Source: Vitellaria paradoxa
Lineage: Eukaryota > Streptophyta > Magnoliopsida > Ericales > Sapotaceae
NCBI GenBank assembly: GCA_019916065.1
Contig: CM034240.1
Coordinates: forward strand, 51,112,372 to 51,176,371
DNA length: 64,000 bases
Direction of reading: 5' to 3'
Below, one piece after another: positions 57,304 to 64,000 of this stretch; position 1 is the first letter of the stretch; every line of letters begins with the position of its first letter. Both the position numbers and the translations under genes were made by a program. The notes beneath the pieces are model-generated. The model ran no database searches. It was not told where the DNA came from and worked only from the letters and a program-made list of their open reading frames with translations.

Positions 57304-58548
57304 TCTATATAATAAAACACATCCGTTTGATGGGACATGTGTGCGTGGCAGCATTTGGGGAGGGTGGGTTTGCTAGGAGGAGAGAGAGATAGAGAGGGAA
57401 AGAAGGGGCGGGAGGGTGGGTTTGCTGGGGGAGAGAGAAAGAGAGAGAGAGAGAGAAAAGGAGGGTTGGGATTCAGAGGAAGAGAAAGCGAGGGGGAGGG
57501 GCACAGAGAATGAGAGGGGGAGGTTGGGAGAGTTATTTTTTTTTTAAAGATAAGTTGAATTTTTTTTAAATAAAAATAATTAATTTATTATATAATAATT
57601 AATAATTAAATTTAAATACATATATTTTTATATTTTTTTACATTATTTGTGTCATATATATAATAAATAAATTAGAGCATCTGAATTTGATATATTTTTA
57701 ACCGTTAAATTATTTAATTGTCAGAATTATTTTTTCTATCTACTTTAATTGTCATTTTTGTCACTTTACATACAAAAAATACTTTTTATTTTTTCATATT
57801 TTATTAATATTTTTTTTATAAATGTTTTAAAAATACTTATTATATTTATATAATAAAATACAACAGTCAATGTGACAAAAGTTAACTAAGTTTTTTTTAT
57901 TTTAAAAAAATAATATTTAAAATTTAATTTTAAAGTACTCAAATTAAAAATTAAAAATAATATTCTTTAAAAATTTAATTTTAAACAATAAATATTTAAA
58001 TTAAAATTTTAATATTTTTTGATGGGAAAAGTTCAATTTTAAAGTACTGAAAACTTAAAATTTTAAACACATACATTTTTACACTCTTTGTGTTAGAATT
58101 GAGATATTTGAGATAAAAAAGCTAAAAAATTTAATTTTGAGATATTTTTAACTATTAAATTTAGTTAATGGTCATTATTATGTTGTTATTTTTTTACAAT
58201 TCAGTTGTCTTTTCGGTTACTTTACCTGAAAACACAATCTTTCTTTTTTTCATATTTTGTTAAATATTTTTTCTATTACATTTATTGGTGATAAATAATA
58301 AAATTTATATGTTTATTAAGACAATATAGATTATTTTTATGTAGGTTTGTATTACAAATTTATATTTGAGCTATTGTTGACCAAATTATATTTTTGTTTC
58401 TTTAGGCACAGGTAATTTCTACATTTGAAAAAAAAAATAAATTTTAGTAAAAACAAGACGAAAAAACTTAAAAAAATTTTAAAATAAAAAAAACTCTAAG
58501 ACCAAATTAAGAAATAGGTAGTCCGTGCTTTGCACGAATATTTGCTAG
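57304..58548 (+). mobile_element. Non-autonomous Helitron, 1,245 bp
   Basis: It begins TCTATATAATAAAAC directly after an A and ends CTAG directly before a T, the A|T insertion rule of Helitrons. A hairpin CGTGC-TTT-GCACG (58524-58536) lies 8 bp before the CTAG end. The end phrase CCGTGCTTTGCACGAATATTTGCTAGT matches the common plant Basho-type Helitron terminus. There is no Rep/helicase. It lies inside the CACTA element. Confidence 0.85.
57355..57535 (+). repeat. Purine-rich GA tract in the Helitron
   Basis: About 180 bp, almost all G and A, with a phrase GAGGGTGGGTTTGCT repeated at both ends of its first part (about 57361 and 57412). It could adopt unusual structure; this is only compositional evidence. 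Confidence 0.6.
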
Positions 58549-59900
58549 TACTCTTATGTTGTGTCTGGATTAAACAAGTTGTTAAATTAAGGGCTAAGGG
58601 AAAAAAATAAAAATTTCTAAATTTCGTATCCAGTTTGAATTGACTTGAATATTGTGTTAGACAGGATATAATTAAAATTGTATCTAATATTTTTCTCTAC
58701 CATAAGTGAGAACTATTAATTAAAACTCAAAGGTACTGTGCACTCATTTTTATGGATTAAAAAAAAAAACACATCACATAAGCTCAACTAAGATATTTGT
58801 ATATAAGATGATAGAAATCTGGCTTTCCATCAAAGCCGACCGCTTAGAAGTGATTGACCGTGGTTCGGTCTCCTTTCCCCTCTTGTCTAGTAATGGGTGT
58901 AATTAAAATTAGGCATCCACAGTTTTCCTAAAGTAGTAAAAAAAAAAAAAAAAGAAAAAAAAAACAATGATCTGTTTTAAAATCTAGCTTTTTAGTCCAA
59001 GAATTTAATCCTATGTGCTGAAAGGAATTAAATCCATATCCATAACAGTCGATCGGCACCTTTACATTGAATTAATTTTGTCATGTCCTCTTTTGATTGC
59101 TAGAACTGTGACTTAACATCAATCATTGGGGTCTACTATTGTCAAAAGATGACGAGTGACGATGTCCTGATAATGATATGTAAAATTTACCCAACTGAAG
59201 ATTTATAAATTCTTAGAACCCATTTCAAGTGAAAAAAGAACAAATAGGTATGTGAAATTTACCCACACTTAAGTCAGGCTCTGCTATATTTAAAACACCA
59301 AGCCACAAATATCACTGTATATGTTATATTTTTTTTTTGGTTCTCTCTCTCAATAAGCTAGCATAGATCAAATCAATATTAGTTTATTCAGGGGTGAATA
59401 AGTAGGGCTATTCCAAACTGTTTTATGCTTGGTAGAGAAGATGCAAATGTGAAGTGCTTTTGGAAAGATATGATTCCCTCCCTCTACCATAATCCCAAGC
59501 ACGACTGCTAACCATACACTTGCTGGCCAACATTAGTGGTAGAGTACCTCTCAGCACCCATGATGGAATCTATCTCCATTGATCAACCTTTATGACAAAA
59601 AAAAAAATTTAATAAAGTAAAATGGAAGATGTAATTGTTTGGAAAACCCTTCATAGACAATTCAATAAGAACACAATTTCTTGTAAGGAAAGGATTCCTA
59701 AAAAGCAGAGTAAAAGTTGGAGCACTGTAAAATAGATAATCTAGACAAACTTCATAAGACCATGAAATGAGGGGTGGTGAAAATCCATAAAATCCCCCAC
59801 ACATCATAGGATAATAGTAGGAAGAAACCATCAGAGCATGACTCACATAAGAAATTTATTTCAATAAAAAGTCAATCAAACACTACAAAACTTTTGGTTT
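58549..59900. other. CACTA interior, no gene recognised
   Basis: Mixed sequence with poly-A runs near 58930. It might hold decayed LINE sequence upstream of 59900, but no clear protein motif was read. Confidence 0.4.
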
Positions 59901-60790
59901 ATAAAAGAAGTCCAAGTCTGCTACAAATCACGTTGATGGGGACTAGTAACTTATGTGGTTGAAAACAACCATCATTATTTAATCATTATTTTGTCATAAA
60001 AGTTGTTTGAATCACACATGCATTGTTAATGATTTTTTCATGCTCAGTTATCCAACGGATGATTTACTCATCCTCACTAATCCAACGTCATCCCATTTTC
60101 AGACCATCAAAAAGGCCTTAATGGAGTTCCATATTTTTTACTTAATAATTCGGAAAGTAACACATATATCACTGGTCTTCAAGAAGCTCAGTTGCACTTG
60201 TGCTCTGTCTTGGGATTCAACTTAGAGTGCTCCTAGGTAAATACTGGGAATGCCCTTATCTCAAACTAAATAAAAATTTGAAGTCTACAAATAACTTCTT
60301 AACAAAACACTCACTTGGATTAAAAGCAAGATCACTAAATCCTTATGTTATGTCGTCATATTTCCAGTGATTAAACCCATTCTCTTTAGCATACAAATTA
60401 TTGACGCATTCACTTTATATTTCCAAAGCACGATTGCACTAAAATTAAACAAATTCTTAAGATTTTTGTGGTCTAATGTTGAGCAATAGCTAAAGAAAAC
60501 TAGGAGTAAAGTGGCTTGGGATACTATATGATGTCTAAAATTAGGGAGGCATTGGACCCAGAAGAATAAAGACTAGAATAAGGCTGCAATGTTAAGGCAC
60601 CTGTGGGTTATTTGCACAAATAAAGCTTCACTCTGGGTGTAATGGCACTCCAAGCACTAGCTAAAAGAGAGAAATCTATGGCTATTAAGATTCCAAATGA
60701 TTTGCTCCTAGATATGGATGGAGATTTTTGGCATTTAAAACTCAAAATCATTTAAGATTTTCCAAGAAGAATCCCTAAGGTTTTTTGCAT
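59900..60790 (+). pseudogene. L1-type LINE reverse-transcriptase remnant
   Basis: Across several frame breaks the plus strand reads DDLLILTNPTSSHFQTIKKAL near 60058. Later it shows KLNKFLRFLWSNVEQ, KVAWDT and NKAAMLRHLWVICTNKASLW at about 60440-60640. These are the RT and downstream segments of plant L1-like LINEs, where DD is the RT catalytic pair. Many stops make it non-functional. It is nested in the CACTA element. Confidence 0.65.
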
Positions 60791-61001
60791 AATAGGGGTA
60801 GGTTTTGGGGTCGGTTTGAGAAGGGCTTGGTTAGCACTAAGTTGTGTTCCACACAAAGCATTTAAGGAGAGTGGAATCATCGCCCATTTCAAAAGAAGCA
60901 CTTTTCTACCATAGAGGCATATCAACCAAAAAGGCAAAAGTTTGAAGTCCTGGAGCTTACCGTAGGGAACGTGTTGCTGGTGTAGGAAATTAACTTGCAA
61001 G

Positions 61002-61052
61002 TTTTTTCGACAGCACCATCACCGATCGTCACGCTGTGCCACGTCGAAAAAA
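61002..61052. repeat. Inverted repeat in CACTA right subterminal region
   Basis: TTTTTTCGAC at 61002-61011 pairs perfectly with GTCGAAAAAA at 61043-61052. The TCGAC core is the same as in the left subterminal repeats. Confidence 0.75.
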
Positions 61053-61527
61053 TTCAAACCCATTTTCTGAATTTGGTCGATTATGTTCTCAGCCTACAAA
61101 TTCCGGCAAAAAAAAAATGGTATCACTAAAATTGAAGAGAGAGAGAAAAATCGGGCAGCGGCAGGAAACAGTGGGTGCAGAGAGGGAGGATGGAGGGGGG
61201 AGAGGATAGAGAGAGAGAGAGACTTGAGCAACCAGCGACGGCGACGGCAACGGCGATCGGCGCTTGAGAAGAACAGAGCTTTAAGGAAGGAAGGGGCGTT
61301 GTGCTGTTGCGCGAAGAGAGAGAGAGAAGTGTGGGAGCAGCAGCGGGAAGTGTAAGCGCAGAGGACGGGGAAATGGATTTTTCTCTGACCGGCCTGGGAG
61401 CGCCGCCCGCAATGTCCAACAAGCGGATCGATGGCATGCATATGTTTTGTCGACCAGCACTCGCACAGAGGGAGAAGACGTGCGACCGAACTCCCAGCCG
61501 TGTTTCCTCACGATTCTTGTAGTAGTG
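61053..61527. other. CACTA right end, GC-richer, no proven gene
   Basis: A GA-rich tract (61130-61225) and a region rich in CG words lie before the right terminus. It could hold the transcription start of the minus-strand CACTA gene. Open frames on both strands here overlap each other and lack family features. Confidence 0.4.
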
Positions 61528-63090
61528 TACGTCTTTATTCGTTTGTAGAATAGAGATTGAAGAATTGTGGGACATGGGAAATGAAGACGATAAGATCATG
61601 ATACGTTTGAGAGTTCTTTAATTTTGGTTTTATTTCTTCTTGGTGAATTATTTAACCAGAATTATTTGTGAACAAGTTTGGAGATGGTACAAAGATGGAC
61701 TAGTTTGGAACTCTTTTAATTTTTTTTTTTTTTTTTGAAAACTTGTTCAGTATAGTATTATTTGTAACAAATTTGCAAATGGTACAAAGATTGACTATCT
61801 ATTTTAACTTTAAATTTATGATGAATATGTTTGTTACATTTTTTTCTTATATAGCTAGCTAAGTTTATAAGCTTAATATTCGTTTTAAAAGCTTGAAATG
61901 TTTAAATTTATTGACTATATTTACTATGTGGTGAAATATTGTAATTGGTCAATTAAAAAAAATAAGATTTTTTTATATTATAATTAGAGTATTATCAAAA
62001 TTAACGATTTTTTATATTATAATTATAATATTTTTAAAATGAAATAAAATTTTTAACGGTTACTATTGTAGAAAAGAAGAAATATTATCAATGGTCTTAC
62101 TCGTGAAAAAAAAAAAACAAAATTCGTAACAAAAACTAGCCGTTGATAAAAAAAAGCTAACAAATAAAGGTTAGTATTAACGATCATAATTATTGAAAAT
62201 AGACATATTTTTCAACAACCATAATCGTAGAAAATGGATATATTATTTTCAATGCTTGATGACTGTGAAATATTGTCTTTTTTTACGGATTCAATTTCAA
62301 TGCCTATTGACGATCACCTGACCATGAGAAATACATTTTTCAGTAATTTTTTTCAACATTTTCCATAATTCTAATAGTTGAAAATGAATTGCTTTGTTGT
62401 AGTGATGGAATTTAGGTAAAAGTATCTCATTTTGATGAACCTAATTTTTTAAATTGTTAAAAAATAAATTTGAAACCTTGCATTTTAAATTGATGAACTT
62501 TACAATCGTACCAATTGATAAATTATTATTTTAAAAAATTAAATATTCTAAGTTTAGAGATACTTATGTCTAAAAAATGAATTTTATTTTTTTAAAATAA
62601 TTATACATTATTTAGCAAACTCATTATATGATGAATTATTATTTGTGTCTTTAATTAGTAACCCTATTTTTTATTATATATAAATTATCACTATTAAATT
62701 TTGACTAAAATAAATTATTTTAGTGAAGTAATAAATTAAAAAAATATGAATGAATATTATTCTTAGTACATGTCTCTCTCTCCTTTTTGAAAAATACTAT
62801 TCTACTAAAAAAATTCAAAAATTATAAATAAAATAAAATGATAATGGTAGCATTCTAATAAAATATATTTTTTTAAGTTTATTCTTTCAAATTGATAAAA
62901 CCCACAATATTTTTATAATTATTTTTTCATATATTTTTCTCATCCAATTGCAATTTTTTTCCCCAAGGAAAGGAGATCCATGAAGAAATGTTGCACACGT
63001 TGGGGTTTATAACGATGCAGTGATGCCCCCGATCAATAAGAGGGGCACACAAGGGTATTCGATTTGAACGAACTTGATAAAAATTCATTG
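61528..63090 (+). repeat. Right part of the 1.76-kb repeat, split by CACTA
   Basis: Matches 34617-36200 through to ATCCATGAAGAAATGTTGCAC and GATGCCCCCGATCAATAAGAG. Differences are scattered point changes and short indels. Confidence 0.88.
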
Positions 63091-64000
63091 AAAAATATCT
63101 TAATGAGATTGAAACGGATTTAGGATTAAAATTTAATATCTGTGCGGATTTGAAATTTTTCTATAGGATATCTGATACCCGGTTATATTTATAGGGTATT
63201 TGATACACGATACCCACATGATACTCGTAAAATACTCGTTTAATAAAATAAAATAAATATATTTATATATTTACAATTACAATTTTATCTCTAAGATAAA
63301 TTTTTTGAACTTCTGAAATCAAGATCATTTATATTATGTTGGCAGCTGCTCTTGACTTTGTTGGGATAATTCATTTAGACCTGTTTAATTTATGATTTGT
63401 TGTATGCTATTTTCACATGTCATGGATTGTTTCAACTTTCATATTGGGTTTGGAAGTCCTTTATGAACTGTAATTCCTATTATACTATTCTAGGGGTATG
63501 CCCCTATATTTTTTGTACATTTATTTCTACTATTTATAATATATTTTTTTACCATTCAAAAAAAAAAAAACTTAGAGATCATTTGACCAATGAATTTGTT
63601 CAATTTAATAAATTTAATATTTTTGTCACTTACTAATTTTTATTTTTATCTCAAATCGGATATTTAACAAATACTCGACCAATAATTTGACCAATTGAAC
63701 ATAAATAGGATTTCACATGTTTGGGATGGATTTTACGAGTTTGGAATAGGACGGATTTGGGATTCTAACTAAAAAAATAAACAGTTTGGGATAATAAGTA
63801 ATCAAAAAATAAATGAGTTTGATAATAAGATTAATTAATTAGACGGTATTTTACACGTTTACATCCCTATAAGCAAAAGCCAGAGAAAAAATGACGGTAC
63901 CATATTTTGCACATGCTAGATGCTGATTTGTTAATTAACATGAAGGGTGGGGCCCGTTTAGTAATGAAGCTGTTTTTTTATTAATTTATGTTTAATTATT
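63091..64000. other. AT-rich window end, no gene
   Basis: Contains words such as GATACCC and ATACTCG typical of decayed repeats, and near 63890 a phrase similar to 29275 (GGTACCATATTTTGCACATGC). No gene is recognised. Confidence 0.45.

Larger units (their letters stand above)
51633..61527. mobile_element. CACTA (En/Spm) element, 9.9 kb, non-autonomous
   Basis: The left end is CACTACAAAAAACGCTGG. The right end read inward is CACTACTACAAGAATCG, the same after a 3-bp indel. Target duplication is TAC (51630-51632 and 61528-61530). Deleting the element rejoins a repeat whose other copy is uninterrupted at 34614. Contents from left to right are subterminal repeats, a 13-unit tandem array, a minus-strand accessory gene, a Helitron, a LINE fragment, and a GC-richer right end with hairpin-like subterminal repeats. 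No TNP2-type transposase is seen, so movement would need one in trans. Confidence 0.93.

Noticed and set aside
58815..58910. Possible tRNA-like folding segment
   Set aside because: No cloverleaf with a T-loop GTTCRA and matching acceptor stem could be drawn.
61083..61599. Overlapping open frames on both strands at the CACTA right end
   Set aside because: Composition-driven (GA/CT tracts). They cross the element border or lack recognisable domains.

Overview
The window is nuclear DNA of a flowering plant, probably a eudicot. It is AT-rich, has GT-AG introns and TATA/AATAAA signals, and carries plant-type Ty1/copia, Ty3/gypsy, CACTA (En/Spm), Helitron, LINE and MITE sequences. It holds plant subtilase (SBT1.4-like), F-box and Midasin-like sequence. 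I cannot name the species. Only two genes look intact: a single-exon F-box gene (2327-3745, +) and a single-exon subtilase gene (37990-40296, +). All family assignments were made by eye, without a database search.

Layout. 1-1255: a broken multi-exon fragment resembling the ribosome-assembly ATPase Midasin. 2.1-3.9 kb: the F-box gene. 3.9-7.2 kb: AT-rich DNA with a small HMG-box-like remnant. 7.2-21.7 kb: a transposon graveyard. It contains an LTR/primer-site remnant, an internally deleted copia element with near-perfect target duplication (9096-11873), a 397-bp tandem duplication, an RTE-type LINE 3' end, a CACTA transposase remnant, and a minus-strand gypsy element (5' LTR 21084-21657) carrying a second LTR-like insertion.

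21.7-49.9 kb is a subtilase cluster built by segmental duplication. Copy 1 (24845-27177) is killed by an in-frame 3-bp deletion that makes a stop codon and by a later 1-bp frameshift. Copy 2 is intact. Copy 3 (47750-49896) is a 3' fragment interrupted by a 1.1-kb AT-rich MITE. A relative of that MITE sits upstream of copy 1, and other copies of the duplicated DNA preserve the empty sites. Intergenic DNA between the copies consists of repeated blocks, including copies of the subtilase upstream region that lead to no subtilase.

51633-61527 is one 9.9-kb CACTA element. It has 5'-CACTAC termini, a TAC/TAC target duplication, and an empty site in a related repeat near 34614. Inside are subterminal repeats, a 13-unit array of ~179 bp with hints of a three-unit higher-order period, a six-exon minus-strand Ptta/En/Spm-type accessory gene with one premature stop, a 1,245-bp Helitron with diagnostic ends, and an L1-type LINE fragment. 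No TNP2-type transposase is visible in it, so it is probably non-autonomous.

I found no clear new biological system. The most informative signals are the two independently dated insertion histories (MITE and CACTA, each with empty sites), the satellite-like array inside a CACTA element, and the duplication and decay of the subtilase cluster.
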